In this document: positions 49,759 to 59,387 of the stretch, piece by piece
Position numbering within the stretch: the stretch's first letter is position 1
Layout: each line of letters opens with the position of its first letter
Notes under the pieces: generated by a model
What the model was told of the DNA's origin: nothing
What the model saw: only the letters and a program-made list of their open reading frames with translations
The model's database searches: none
Origin: CAYZJB01 sp964602985
GTDB lineage: Bacteria > CLD3 > SB21
Reading direction: 5' to 3'
Length of the DNA stretch: 64,000 nt
Assembly (NCBI GenBank): GCA_964602985.1
Contig: CAZRTJ010000002.1
Coordinates: 177,522 to 241,521, forward strand
Translations under genes and position numbers: made by a program

Positions 49759-52110
49759 ATGTGGAAGACACATCTGATCACGGTTGCTCGCAATCTGCTT
49801 CGGCAAAAAATGTTTTCGTTCATCAACATCGCCGGTCTGGCCGTCGGTCTGGCCTGCTTTGCGATTATTTTTCTTTGGGTGGCCGATGAGTTGTCGTTTG
49901 ATCGTTTCCACGGCAAGTTGGATCGGTTGTATCGAATTCGAAACGAACAGCCGATGAGAGACCTTGTTTTCATGACGATGCAAACGCCGTCTCCTCTGGC
50001 GGCGACGCTGGTGGAAGAATTCCCGGAAATCGAACGAGCCGTGCGCGTCAACGTGACCTCGCCGCCGCTGCTTCTGGCCGTCGGCGAGAAGCGGTTTTAC
50101 GAATCGAGCAAAGCATTTGTGGATGCCGAATTCTTCGATGTCTTTTCTTTCCGTCTGGAGAAAGGCGATCCCGCGACCGCGTTGCAAGATCCGTCATCGA
50201 TCGTCATCACGAAGGCACTGGCGGAGAAGTACTTTGGCCATGACGATCCAATGGGCAAAGTCATCCGAATTTCCAACGAACGGGATGCGGTCGTAACCGG
50301 GGTCTTGGCGGAACTGCCCGCACAGTCATCGCTTCAATTTGATTTCTTGATTCCGTTCACAGCCCATCCGGATTATGTCCATCACAAGGATCGGTGGGGC
50401 AACAACTGGCACGGGACCTACGTGCTTCTGAAGGACCAGACGGACGTGGTGTCGCTGGAAACCAAGTTGCGCAATGTCATCAAGAAGCATGCGGGGCCGG
50501 GAGCCATATCGGAATTGGGACTTCAGCCGATGGCAGATGTGTATTTGAGGACGGATTGGAATGGCGTCACTCCCCGGATCCGCTATGTCTACATACTCGG
50601 TGCCATTGCTGTGCTGGTCTTGCTCATCGCGTGTATTAATTACATGAATCTGTCGACGGCGCGGTCGTTGAGACGCAGCCGGGAGGTGGGCCTGAAGAAA
50701 GTCGTGGGGGCGACTCGTGGAATGTTGATACGGCAATTTCTAACCGAATCCGTCGCACTGAGCATGGTGTCTCTCGTAGGGGCGATCCTGCTGACGGAGG
50801 GACTGTTGCCGTGGTTTAACGAAATTTCCCAGAAGAAACTCGATTTGGACGTGCTGGATCCGATTGTGATGGGAATGCTTGCCGGCATCACGAGCATCGC
50901 CGGCTTGGTCGCAGGCGCGTATCCGGCGTTCGTCCTTTCGGCGCATCGCCCGGCCGTTGTGTTGCGTGCAAACTTCCAACGCGGCCGCGAGGGGAAACGC
51001 ATGCGACAGGGTCTTGTGATTTTTCAATTCGGGCTGTCGGTATTTCTGGTCATCGCGACGATGGTTGTCTTTCGCCAACTGGAATATGTGCGTTCGCGCG
51101 ATTTGGGATATGACAGAGAGAATCTGCTGACGCTGTCTCTTCGCGACGGTGCGCGAGCATCGTATGCTGCGCTCCGCAGTGAAATCGCACAGATACCCGC
51201 CGTGCGTGCGGTCGGCGGAAGCAGTGATCCGTTGACGAGCTTCGGGAGCAACACGTGGGATGTGAAGTGGCCCGGAAAGAAGGAAAACGAGCGCGTCCTG
51301 ACGACCATGACGTCCATCGATGCTCACTTCATCGAAAGTCTGGGAATTCATATGGCCGATGGACGGGCGTTTGATGCAGGAGAATCGCCGGAAACAGGGA
51401 ACATCCTGATCAATGAGACCGGCGCGAAGTCTATGGGACTGAGTGAACCCGTGGGAACCAAGCTCGATGTGTGGGACAAGAATCGGACGGTGATTGGCCT
51501 GATGAAGGATTTTCATTACTACTCACTGCATCGCGAACCGCTGCCGCTGATCTTCATGCTCAGTACAGACGACATGCGGTACGTGCATGTTCGACTGAGT
51601 CCGGGCGATCCCGCTGGGGCGCTGGCGGAAATGGAGAAGGTGTGGACTCGGCTGTTGCCGGCGTATCCGTTTGAGTACGCCTTCGTGGACGAATCGCTGG
51701 ATCGAATGTACCGACAAGAGCAGAGACTGTCGAAGATTTTCACGTCCTTTGCCGTACTCGCGATTATCATTTCCTGCCTCGGGCTATTTGGGCTGGCCTC
51801 GTATACAGCCGAACAGAGGTCTCGTGAAATGGGCATTCGAAAAGTTATGGGTGCGACCGTCAGAGGTCTGGTTAGTATGCAAGCCCGCGATTTTCTGATC
51901 CTCGTCGTCGGGGCCAATATCATCGCATGGCCTGCGGCGTTTTTCGCGGCGCAGACCTGGCTGGAGTCGTTCGCGTATCGAATGTCCATGGGGTGGGTAT
52001 TGTTCGCTCTGGCAGGCATCGTATCCCTCGCCATCGCTACGTTCACCGTCGGCTACCAGGCGTTCAAAGCCGCATCCGGCAATCCCGTGGACGCACTCAA
52101 ATACGAATAG
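49759..52110 (+). CDS. FtsX/MacB-like permease 6
   Basis: 783 residues. Strong ribosome site AAGGAG. First membrane helix about residues 21-45 (FINIAGLAVGLACFAIIFLWVADEL). Periplasmic domain with FDVFSFRLEKGD, AEKYFGHDDPMGKVI, and coupling motifs LRRSREVGLKKVVGA (Leu-Lys in place of Ile-Arg) and EQRSREMGIRKVMGA. DFH motif TVIGLMKDFHYYSLHR, WLESFAYRMSMG, ends VDALKYE. The EQRSRE/REVGLKK changes hint at a slightly altered ATPase interface. Confidence 0.9.
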   Translation: MWKTHLITVARNLLRQKMFSFINIAGLAVGLACFAIIFLWVADELSFDRFHGKLDRLYRIRNEQPMRDLVFMTMQTPSPLAATLVEEFPEIERAVRVNVTSPPLLLAVGEKRFYESSKAFVDAEFFDVFSFRLEKGDPATALQDPSSIVITKALAEKYFGHDDPMGKVIRISNERDAVVTGVLAELPAQSSLQFDFLIPFTAHPDYVHHKDRWGNNWHGTYVLLKDQTDVVSLETKLRNVIKKHAGPGAISELGLQPMADVYLRTDWNGVTPRIRYVYILGAIAVLVLLIACINYMNLSTARSLRRSREVGLKKVVGATRGMLIRQFLTESVALSMVSLVGAILLTEGLLPWFNEISQKKLDLDVLDPIVMGMLAGITSIAGLVAGAYPAFVLSAHRPAVVLRANFQRGREGKRMRQGLVIFQFGLSVFLVIATMVVFRQLEYVRSRDLGYDRENLLTLSLRDGARASYAALRSEIAQIPAVRAVGGSSDPLTSFGSNTWDVKWPGKKENERVLTTMTSIDAHFIESLGIHMADGRAFDAGESPETGNILINETGAKSMGLSEPVGTKLDVWDKNRTVIGLMKDFHYYSLHREPLPLIFMLSTDDMRYVHVRLSPGDPAGALAEMEKVWTRLLPAYPFEYAFVDESLDRMYRQEQRLSKIFTSFAVLAIIISCLGLFGLASYTAEQRSREMGIRKVMGATVRGLVSMQARDFLILVVGANIIAWPAAFFAAQTWLESFAYRMSMGWVLFALAGIVSLAIATFTVGYQAFKAASGNPVDALKYE

Positions 52111-52120
52111 AGAGGTACCC

Positions 52121-54499
52121 ATGCTTCGCAATTATCTGCTGACGTCCCTTCGCTATCTGAGTAGAAACCGACAGTATGCATTCATCAATGTCGTCGGCCT
52201 GGCAATCGGAATTGCAACCAGCATCGTCATTTTGCTGTACGCGCGACACGAACTGGCCTACGATCGATTTCATCCCGATCACGAACGCATCTACCGGATC
52301 GGTCAGGATTACAACCACGGCGAATTCCGCATGACCTGGCTGCAGATGCCTCATGGAGAAGCGCTCGCTCGGGAGCACGCCGATGTGGTGGAGGCCGTTG
52401 TGCGATTTCAGGTGCGTACGGATCGTCTGCTCACCGCCGGGGAACGTCAATTCACCGGGGAGACCGTCGGATACGCCGATCCCAACGTGTTTGATATCTT
52501 CGGATACGAGCTTCTCCACGGGGACCCACGCCACGCGTTGCGGCTGAAGGAGTCGATCGTGTTGTCGGAATCGTTGGCGAGGAAATATTTTGGTAAGCAA
52601 GACCCGATCGGGCAGGTCGTGCGCGTGGACCGCAGTACCGATTTCGTCGTGACCGGTGTCATGAAGAACCTGCCCTCGTACACGCATTTGAAATTCGACT
52701 GTCTGCTCAATATCGAGCGTCTTCCCAATGTGTGGAATCGAACGAACGACGCGTGGACGTACGTCAAATTGCGTCCCGGATTTTCTCCCACGGTTCTGCA
52801 GGACAGAAGCGTCCAGATCTTCAAGAAATACCTTGAGACCGACGCGCCGCCATCCCGCTTCATCATTCAACCCATCGGCGATATCCATCTCCATAGCCAA
52901 CTGAACGGAGAGCCGGAGATCAACAGCGATATCTCACTCGTCATCACGCTCCTCGGAATCGCGGGACTGGTGCTTCTGATGGGCTGCATGAATTATGTGA
53001 ATCTTGCGACGGCGCAGGCGCTCCGCAGATTCAAAGAAGTCGGCATTCGAAAGGTGCTCGGGGCAAGTCGAGTCCAGTTGATTCGGCAATTCACAGCCGA
53101 ATCCATCGTCATCGTCGGGACCGCAACGCTTCTGGGGGTCGGTTTGGCGGAAGCCGCGATTCCGTCACTCGGCCAGTGGATTGGAAAGGAATTCGGTAGA
53201 CAGGCGGAGAGCGGAATTCCGGTAGCGTTGATTCCATTGGCCGTGTTCTTCGTGGTTTCGCTTTTCGCAACTGCCTATCCAACCGTGTTTTTGTCGGGTC
53301 AGAAGCCCGTTTCTATTCTGAAGGGGGAGCGGTCTGGCCGTTCTCGTTTGGGTTTTCGGAAATTGCTTCTGATTTCGCAATTTGCGATCACACTCATGCT
53401 GATGATCGGAACGTGGATTGCCCTCGATCAACTGGAATTTGTTCGCAACAAGCCACTGGGCTTCGAACGAGAGCATCTGGTCAATCTGACCGTCCGGGAC
53501 GGAGAGCGCTGGAAGAATCGTACGGAAGCCCTCCGGGATGAACTGCTGACAGTTCCCGGAGTCGTCGAGGCCTCTTCCGCTTCCTTCTTCGTGAGCGGAA
53601 TGGGAGTTGAGGGGTCCTACTTGCGTCCTGCGAACAAACCGGAGGGCGATAATCGACGTCTGCGATTCATCAAGAGCGATGCGCACTTCCCGTCAACGCT
53701 CGGTCTGGAACTGGTTGCAGGTCGGATGTTTTCCAATCGGAGAGCGGGGGACACGACGGGTTCTTTCATCCTGAATGAATCTGCAGCAAGGCTCTTCCTC
53801 TGGTCCGCAGAAGAGGCCGTCGGCAAGCAGGTCACGTACAATGACTGGGCGACGGGAGAAGTCATCGGTGTCGTACGCGATTTTCATTATTCCTCCCTGC
53901 AGAACAAGATCGAGCCGTTTGCCCTCTTCTGCCATCCGGCCATGGCCACTCGATACCGCTCCCAACTTCAAATGACACTTCGTCTCGGCCCTGACGATGT
54001 GCAAGAGACTTTGCGCCGCATCGAGAAGAAGATGTCGCATCTGAGTCCGGAATTTCCGTTCGAAGCTCAGTTTGTCGACCAGGCTCTGGAAGGGCATTTT
54101 CGTCAGGACCGCGTGACAGGGTCGCTGTTTGGGCTGTTTGCCGTGTTGGCCATTGTTCTTGCGTGCCTCGGGCTGTTCGGTCTCACGTCCTACAGCGTAC
54201 AGCAGAAGCGAAAAGAAATCGGCATTCGAAAAGTTCTCGGCGCCTCCGTTCGTCGACTGCTGATGGAATTGTCGCGGGAATATCTTGTGCTCATCGCACT
54301 TGCCTCCGCAGTGGGTTTGCCATCGGCGTATGCATGGATGAATCAGTGGATGAGTCGATTTGCTTATCAGGCTCCCACGACGTGGTGGCCGTATCCCGTG
54401 ACGCTTGTCGCTCTGGTTCTGATTGCCTGGATGGCCATGTTCTTCCAGACAGCTCGCGCCGCGACCGCGAATCCCGTGGAGGCATTGAAGACAGAATAG
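52121..54499 (+). CDS. FtsX/MacB-like permease 7
   Basis: 792 residues, ten bases after permease 6 (GAGAGG). Domain pattern as in the main subgroup: FDIFGYELLHGD, ARKYFGKQDPIGQVV, LRRFKEVGIRKVLGA, QQKRKEIGIRKVLGA and GVVRDFHYSSLQNKIEPF. Small deviations: WMSRFAYQ in place of WL-x-x-FAYR and a C-terminus ending VEALKTE in place of the YE of all other full-length copies. The gap to the next gene is 51 bases. Confidence 0.9.
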   Translation: MLRNYLLTSLRYLSRNRQYAFINVVGLAIGIATSIVILLYARHELAYDRFHPDHERIYRIGQDYNHGEFRMTWLQMPHGEALAREHADVVEAVVRFQVRTDRLLTAGERQFTGETVGYADPNVFDIFGYELLHGDPRHALRLKESIVLSESLARKYFGKQDPIGQVVRVDRSTDFVVTGVMKNLPSYTHLKFDCLLNIERLPNVWNRTNDAWTYVKLRPGFSPTVLQDRSVQIFKKYLETDAPPSRFIIQPIGDIHLHSQLNGEPEINSDISLVITLLGIAGLVLLMGCMNYVNLATAQALRRFKEVGIRKVLGASRVQLIRQFTAESIVIVGTATLLGVGLAEAAIPSLGQWIGKEFGRQAESGIPVALIPLAVFFVVSLFATAYPTVFLSGQKPVSILKGERSGRSRLGFRKLLLISQFAITLMLMIGTWIALDQLEFVRNKPLGFEREHLVNLTVRDGERWKNRTEALRDELLTVPGVVEASSASFFVSGMGVEGSYLRPANKPEGDNRRLRFIKSDAHFPSTLGLELVAGRMFSNRRAGDTTGSFILNESAARLFLWSAEEAVGKQVTYNDWATGEVIGVVRDFHYSSLQNKIEPFALFCHPAMATRYRSQLQMTLRLGPDDVQETLRRIEKKMSHLSPEFPFEAQFVDQALEGHFRQDRVTGSLFGLFAVLAIVLACLGLFGLTSYSVQQKRKEIGIRKVLGASVRRLLMELSREYLVLIALASAVGLPSAYAWMNQWMSRFAYQAPTTWWPYPVTLVALVLIAWMAMFFQTARAATANPVEALKTE

Positions 54500-54550
54500 C
54501 GGTGATTGGCAAGAACGGAAAACGATGAGAAAGAGAAAGGCAGACAGGCG

Positions 54551-56878
54551 ATGATACGGAATTATCTCACTGCGGCTCTGCGAAACCTGTGGCGGCAGAG
54601 ATCGGTCCTGCTGTTGAATCTCGTCGGACTGAGTGTGTCTGTGGCTGCGTTTTTGATCATTTCCTCAATCATAGACTTTCATCGCTCGTTTGACGAATTC
54701 GTCCTGGATTCCGATCGCGTGTATCGCGTTGGCGTGACTGTCCGAACGCAAGAACAGGAGAATGCCGCATACTTTGTTTCTGCCCTGGCCCCAGCCATTC
54801 GCGAGGAAATTCCTGACGTCGAGGAAGTCGCGCGGATCTCCGCCAAACGAGACGTGTATGTCTCCGTCGGCACCAAACGCGTCCATTTGTCCGACCTCCG
54901 ACATGCGGACCCGTCGGTCGGGGAAGTACTCGGATATCGTATGATCACAGGAGACGCACGGATTGCATTATCGGAACCACGAAGTCTGGTGCTGACGCAG
55001 TCCGTGAGCCGGGCGATCTTTGGCGACGACGATCCCGTGGGTCGTCCGGTCCACATCGATGGAGACGAGTATCACGTAACCGGTGTGATCGAAGATCCGC
55101 CGAGAGAATCGCACCTCGAATTTTCAGCATTGGTATCGTTCTCGACGCTCGAAAAGGATCCGCGCGTGTTTCTGGGATGGGACGGAGGAAATCAATATGC
55201 CACGTATGTGAAATTGAAGCCGGGGGCCGATCGGGTGAGTGTGGAAGCGAAATTCGGTCCGCCGATGTGGAGGAATCTGAATTCGCGCCTGGTCACGCGC
55301 AACGTCCGTTTTGATTTGTACCTTCAGCCGATCACGAGGATCCATCTCGAGTACGAACCGGATTCGGGCGTTCTGCAAAGGAACTTGTGGATCTTTGGCG
55401 TGGCAGGTGCGCTCGTGATGCTGATTGGCTGTATCAATTTTGTCAATGTCAGCCTCGCGTATGCGTTTCGCCGTGTGAAGGAAATGTCAATTCGCAAGAT
55501 GATGGGAGCGTTTCGTCGCGATCTGGTGCTGCAGTTTGCACTGGAGGCTTTCCTGCTTTCCTCGCTGACTCTGATGGGGGCCGTTCTTCTGGTCGAGCTG
55601 TCGGATCCGTGGATCCGCAGTGCGACAGGTGTGGCGGAGATTACCCTGACCAAACGGCTGTTCTGGCTCGGGGTGACACTGCTGATCCTCGTGTCGGCGA
55701 TGGTTGCGGGACCGGCGGCGGCGTTGGCGAGGGTGTCGCCCATCCATCTCATGCGCGCTGTCCGCATCGGAGGGGGAAGAGCGCGAATGTGGATGGTCGG
55801 GACGCAATTTGCCATTTGTATATCCCTCATCGCGTGCACGCTGGACGTTCATCGTCAAATCGAGTTCATTCAGACCAGCGACTTGGGCTTTGAGAAGGAA
55901 AACGTGCTCGTGATTCCGCTCGTGGGTGACGTAAGAGCTTCGTGGCAGGCCGTGAAGGGAGAAATGGAAAAAGTCTCCGGCGTACGATCCGTAACCGCAG
56001 TTTCACAAGTTCCGTCCCAAGGGTTCGATCAAAACGGATATCGTCCGCAAGGACAGGATGAGGTGATCCTGTTCCATGCGGTCCACGTGGACGCTGACTT
56101 CTTTGACGTGTTTGACATTCCGCTGATGGAGGGGCGCTCTTTTGACAGACGTGCGGGCCAGCAAGGCTATTTGATCAATCAAACCCTTGCAAAGCAACTG
56201 GCTTGGGAACCCGCGTTGGGAAAAATCATTCGACGCAACGGAGATCACGAGGTGATCGGCGTCGTCGAGGATTTTCATTATTCCAGTCTGCATGAACGAA
56301 TCGAGCCTCTGGTTGTAACCTACCATTCCAATGCGGAGACGTGCGAGAAACTGGCGGTGCGGATCAGCGGGGGAGATGTCCAGGAGACGGTGGAAGCCAT
56401 CGAGGACGCATGGAAACGAGTTCTGCCGGAGACCGTTATGGAATTCTCGTTCCTCGATGAGCAGGTGCAGAAATTGTACGAAGTCGAAGAGCGCGCGCGA
56501 GCCATCATTTCGGCGTTTTCTCTTCTGGCCGTGATGCTGGCTTTATCGGGCCTCTACTCGCTCGTGGCGTGCGCGGTGCAGCAACGCACAAAGGAAATCG
56601 GTATTCGCAAAGTACTGGGGTCGTCCATCTCAGGCGTTACGACACTGCTCGCATCGTCCTTTGTTTTGCCTGTCCTGTTGGCCAATCTGATCGCCTGGCC
56701 GGCGAGCGCCATTGCCATCCATTCATGGCTGGAGGGTTTTGCGTATCGCGTTGATGTCAGCTTGTTTCAGTTGGCCACGGCCAGCGTCGTCTCACTTCTG
56801 ATCGCGCTTACCGTCGTGGTCGGTCAGTCTGCAAACGCGGCGCGGAAAAATCCAGTCGAGGCGCTCCGGTACGAATAA
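54551..56878 (+). CDS. FtsX/MacB-like permease 8
   Basis: 775 residues from ATG 54551 (AAAGG upstream; MIRNYLTAALRNL as in the paralogues). An in-frame start at 54506 would add a charged, non-homologous tail. It is the last and shortest of the operon. The first coupling motif is changed (RRVKEMSIRKMMGA) whereas the second, QQRTKEIGIRKVLGS, is normal. DFH motif VIGVVEDFHYSSLHERIEPL, WLEGFAYRVDVS, C-terminus VEALRYE. The next gene is convergent 37 bases away; no clear terminator hairpin was seen between them. Confidence 0.9.
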   Translation: MIRNYLTAALRNLWRQRSVLLLNLVGLSVSVAAFLIISSIIDFHRSFDEFVLDSDRVYRVGVTVRTQEQENAAYFVSALAPAIREEIPDVEEVARISAKRDVYVSVGTKRVHLSDLRHADPSVGEVLGYRMITGDARIALSEPRSLVLTQSVSRAIFGDDDPVGRPVHIDGDEYHVTGVIEDPPRESHLEFSALVSFSTLEKDPRVFLGWDGGNQYATYVKLKPGADRVSVEAKFGPPMWRNLNSRLVTRNVRFDLYLQPITRIHLEYEPDSGVLQRNLWIFGVAGALVMLIGCINFVNVSLAYAFRRVKEMSIRKMMGAFRRDLVLQFALEAFLLSSLTLMGAVLLVELSDPWIRSATGVAEITLTKRLFWLGVTLLILVSAMVAGPAAALARVSPIHLMRAVRIGGGRARMWMVGTQFAICISLIACTLDVHRQIEFIQTSDLGFEKENVLVIPLVGDVRASWQAVKGEMEKVSGVRSVTAVSQVPSQGFDQNGYRPQGQDEVILFHAVHVDADFFDVFDIPLMEGRSFDRRAGQQGYLINQTLAKQLAWEPALGKIIRRNGDHEVIGVVEDFHYSSLHERIEPLVVTYHSNAETCEKLAVRISGGDVQETVEAIEDAWKRVLPETVMEFSFLDEQVQKLYEVEERARAIISAFSLLAVMLALSGLYSLVACAVQQRTKEIGIRKVLGSSISGVTTLLASSFVLPVLLANLIAWPASAIAIHSWLEGFAYRVDVSLFQLATASVVSLLIALTVVVGQSANAARKNPVEALRYE

Positions 56879-56915
56879 TCGAGTAGGTTAGGAACGCCCG
56901 ACCGATTGCCACCGA

Positions 56916-57704
56916 TCAATTCGTGACCGCATTGGTATTTTGCACCACCCACTGGTCGCCGTTGGTCTGCGTGACAAATCCCTGTTGGACAGAATGTTCG
57001 TATTCGCCGTGCAGGATAGACATGTCCGTAGTGATCTGTCCGGTGAATGTCTCGGATACCAAGCCCTGCGCCGTGGGTTTGGGCTGAACCGTGAGGATCA
57101 CCATGCCGTCCTCCCGAAGATCGGCGGTCGCGGCGGCCGTTCGGTTGCCAAACGTGAATTGCGCGGAGAGTTTGCCGGCCCGGAGCGAAAACTTCAAGGT
57201 TGCAGGCTTTTGACCCATTCGTCCCTTCCAGGCTCCCTTCACGAGCGCGTCCTCGAACCTGGCCATGTCCAACGGCGGGTCCACCTTGTCGATCGTCGTG
57301 GCAGTGGACAGGGACCACTCTCCGCCAATGGCAGATTGCGTTTTGCCGGAGAGAGTCGCCCCATCGGCCGAGAGTTTTCCGATCAACGTGTCGAGGTTGA
57401 ATCCGCCCACGCCTCCGACGCGGGTGTGACGCGTCCCCGTAAGTTGGACAACTCCGGAATCAGAAATCGTTATTGTCATATCTTCATTGACGCCGGGCTT
57501 CGAGAAATACGTGTACTGCATTTGCCCCGTCAGCGATTGGCCGGCCGTAGCCACGGTCAGGATCACGGGTTGGTTGTCGACCCGTCCGACCCACGTCTTG
57601 CCGACCAGCGCGGTCTCCACTTGCGCCTTCATGTCCACAGACGGTGTTGGTTTACCGCACGCCAATCCCATGAGCATACAGAGCGCCGAACCGAATGTTT
57701 TCAT
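56916..57704 (-). CDS. Probable lipoprotein with two copies of a kinase-associated module
   Basis: 262 residues from the ATG at 57704, which has a near-ideal AAGGAGG seven bases upstream; an extended start at 57740 is not needed. The N-terminus MKTFGSALCMLMGLACGK is a lipoprotein-like signal with Cys16, although the lipobox (GLAC) is imperfect. Two repeats of about 110 residues follow, each beginning ALV-x-x-x-W-x-GR and carrying D-x-G-x-V/M-x-L and a G-x-L/I-x-x-D-x-x-x-L-x-G ending. The same module forms the C-terminal domain of the kinase upstream. The gene overlaps the kinase stop by ATGA, so both are made together. Function unknown; a ligand or regulator of the kinase is a fair guess. 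Confidence 0.75.
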   Translation of the reverse strand: MKTFGSALCMLMGLACGKPTPSVDMKAQVETALVGKTWVGRVDNQPVILTVATAGQSLTGQMQYTYFSKPGVNEDMTITISDSGVVQLTGTRHTRVGGVGGFNLDTLIGKLSADGATLSGKTQSAIGGEWSLSTATTIDKVDPPLDMARFEDALVKGAWKGRMGQKPATLKFSLRAGKLSAQFTFGNRTAAATADLREDGMVILTVQPKPTAQGLVSETFTGQITTDMSILHGEYEHSVQQGFVTQTNGDQWVVQNTNAVTN

Positions 57705-59125
57705 TTCTCCTCCTTGGTTGCTGACCGTTTGAATTGCCATGTGAACGGGGTTGTATATTCCGAACCGGCTTGCCGGTACAGGGTTTCTCCGGTGCCGCTG
57801 AGAAAGAGACTGTCGGCGGTCATCATACCGTAGTAGGTGTCCTCGATCGCCACTCCGTCGTTCGTACGCTTCGCAACCATCGTCAACGTCCCATCAAGGA
57901 TGTTGACCGCGACGGAAGCAGGGGAGTTGCTAAATGTCTTTGTCCGGCGGTCCCATTCCGCGCGTTTTGCCGAGATTCGTCCGCCGTCCACACGGAACGT
58001 CCAACGCGCATCGCCGAATCCGTCTTTGCCGATCCAGGAACCCGTCAAGAGCCCGGCGAACGCCGCCGCATCCCGGATGGGCATGACCGCCTGTGCGACC
58101 GATTCTTTTTTGGGCTTCTCTGCTGTCAACGCATACTGGTTCCCCGGCTGCACGGCGACCGATGGGTCGTTTCTTGGATCGTCCTTAGCCCATTGCGGAA
58201 GCAGAAGACCCGCAAGCAATAGGATTCCGCCCGCACCCGAATAGATCCAGACCTTCGACGGAATCGGAATCCTGAGTGTGGTCTTGCGTGGCGCAGATAC
58301 GATCTGATCCGGCTGTGGGCGTGCTTGCTTCGTGCGTCGCGTGAGTGTTTGCAGAGCTTCCCGCGCACTCCCGATTCGTTTGTCTAAACCCATTTCTGTC
58401 ATGCCCTCGAGCGCCAGGATCATCGTCTCGGGCAGGTGGCTCAGTATGCGTCGCACATTCACCTGACCCGTCGAATTGTCCAGCGGCAGGAGACTCGGAT
58501 CGGAGTGACTCCCCAATGCGATGAACGTCATGGCCAGACTGTATACGTCGGACGCCGGCGCCGCCCGTCCCATGATCTGTTCCGGTGGCATGAACCCAAA
58601 CGTTCCGACGTTCGTCGTCAGACTCTCGCGGTTCATCGCGCTTTTCACAGAACCAAAATCGACCAGGAACGCTTTTCTGTCGTGAACGATAATATTCTTG
58701 GGCGTGATGTCGCGATGCACGACCGGAGGTACGAGTTCCTGCAGATACGCCAGGATTTCCAGACACTGCCGCAGATACGACTCGTATTGTTCGGCGTCGA
58801 GCGGCGCGGATGTATCGATCATCTGTTGCAGCGTCCGCCCCTCGATAAACGACTGCACCAGACAAAATTGCTTCTTATCCTCTGTGGAAAACGAGTCGAT
58901 GTACCGCGGGATCTGCGGATGAGACAGCTGGCGCAAAACCTCTGACTCTCGTTCAAAAAGCTCGACCATCTTCCAGTCGCTGACTCTGTCCAGCCGCAGT
59001 TGTTTGAGGATCAGGCGCTGCCCGGTCTTTTCACTTCGGACGAGGAACGTCACACCCATTCCGCCTTCCGCGTACGGTCGCTCCACGATATAGCGGTCCA
59101 GGGATGATAGAAACGATTCAGGCAT
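57701..59125 (-). CDS. Transmembrane Ser/Thr protein kinase
   Basis: 474 residues. Kinase domain about 12-265: glycine loop EGGMGV (20-25), Lys41, HRDITPKN (His137-Asp139-Asn144), DFG (156-158), GTFGFMPPEQ. All catalytic residues are present, so it should be active. One membrane helix at about 293-310 (IYSGAGGILLLAGLLLP), then an extracytoplasmic domain of about 110 residues (350-470) that begins LLTGSWIGKDG and matches the module seen twice in the lipoprotein. No PASTA repeats. Start ATG 59125 with a weak ribosome site; promoter upstream. It sits outside the permease regulon and is convergent with it. Confidence 0.88.
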   Translation of the reverse strand: MPESFLSSLDRYIVERPYAEGGMGVTFLVRSEKTGQRLILKQLRLDRVSDWKMVELFERESEVLRQLSHPQIPRYIDSFSTEDKKQFCLVQSFIEGRTLQQMIDTSAPLDAEQYESYLRQCLEILAYLQELVPPVVHRDITPKNIIVHDRKAFLVDFGSVKSAMNRESLTTNVGTFGFMPPEQIMGRAAPASDVYSLAMTFIALGSHSDPSLLPLDNSTGQVNVRRILSHLPETMILALEGMTEMGLDKRIGSAREALQTLTRRTKQARPQPDQIVSAPRKTTLRIPIPSKVWIYSGAGGILLLAGLLLPQWAKDDPRNDPSVAVQPGNQYALTAEKPKKESVAQAVMPIRDAAAFAGLLTGSWIGKDGFGDARWTFRVDGGRISAKRAEWDRRTKTFSNSPASVAVNILDGTLTMVAKRTNDGVAIEDTYYGMMTADSLFLSGTGETLYRQAGSEYTTPFTWQFKRSATKEEK

Positions 59126-59154
59126 ATGGATATGTTATCCGGCGGGTTCGAGCC

Positions 59155-59183
59155 AATGTAGCGGCGTGGACCGACACTGTCAA
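59155..59183 (-). promoter_or_regulatory. Sigma-70-type promoter of the kinase-lipoprotein operon
   Basis: On the minus strand TTGACA (59183-59178), 17-base spacer, TACATT (59160-59155), with a transcription start near 59148 and the kinase ATG at 59125. The -10 hexamer is identical to that before pcrA. In the rest of the 262-base stretch 59126-59387 no gene and no clear plus-strand promoter could be found. Confidence 0.6.
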
Positions 59184-59387
59184 GGATTCCACCATGGGAA
59201 TTCTTGTAAAATTTCGTACCCGACCGGCGACTGCGTCCGTCGACTTCCCTCCTATCCGATTGCGAGCGCGCCCGTCTGCGGTGCTCGCATGGGACTCTCT
59301 CCATGCTGCGCCACAGGCACCGATTCACAAATTGCTTGCGGCAGAGAAACTCCGCGCGTAGTTTGTAACCCCAACCACGGAGGCGAT

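Noticed and set aside
59104..59361. Plus-strand frame of 85 codons before the Tat-type hydrolase
   Set aside because: It starts inside the kinase gene, has no ribosome site, and its composition is that of non-coding DNA; the hydrolase has a clean GGAGG at 59388.
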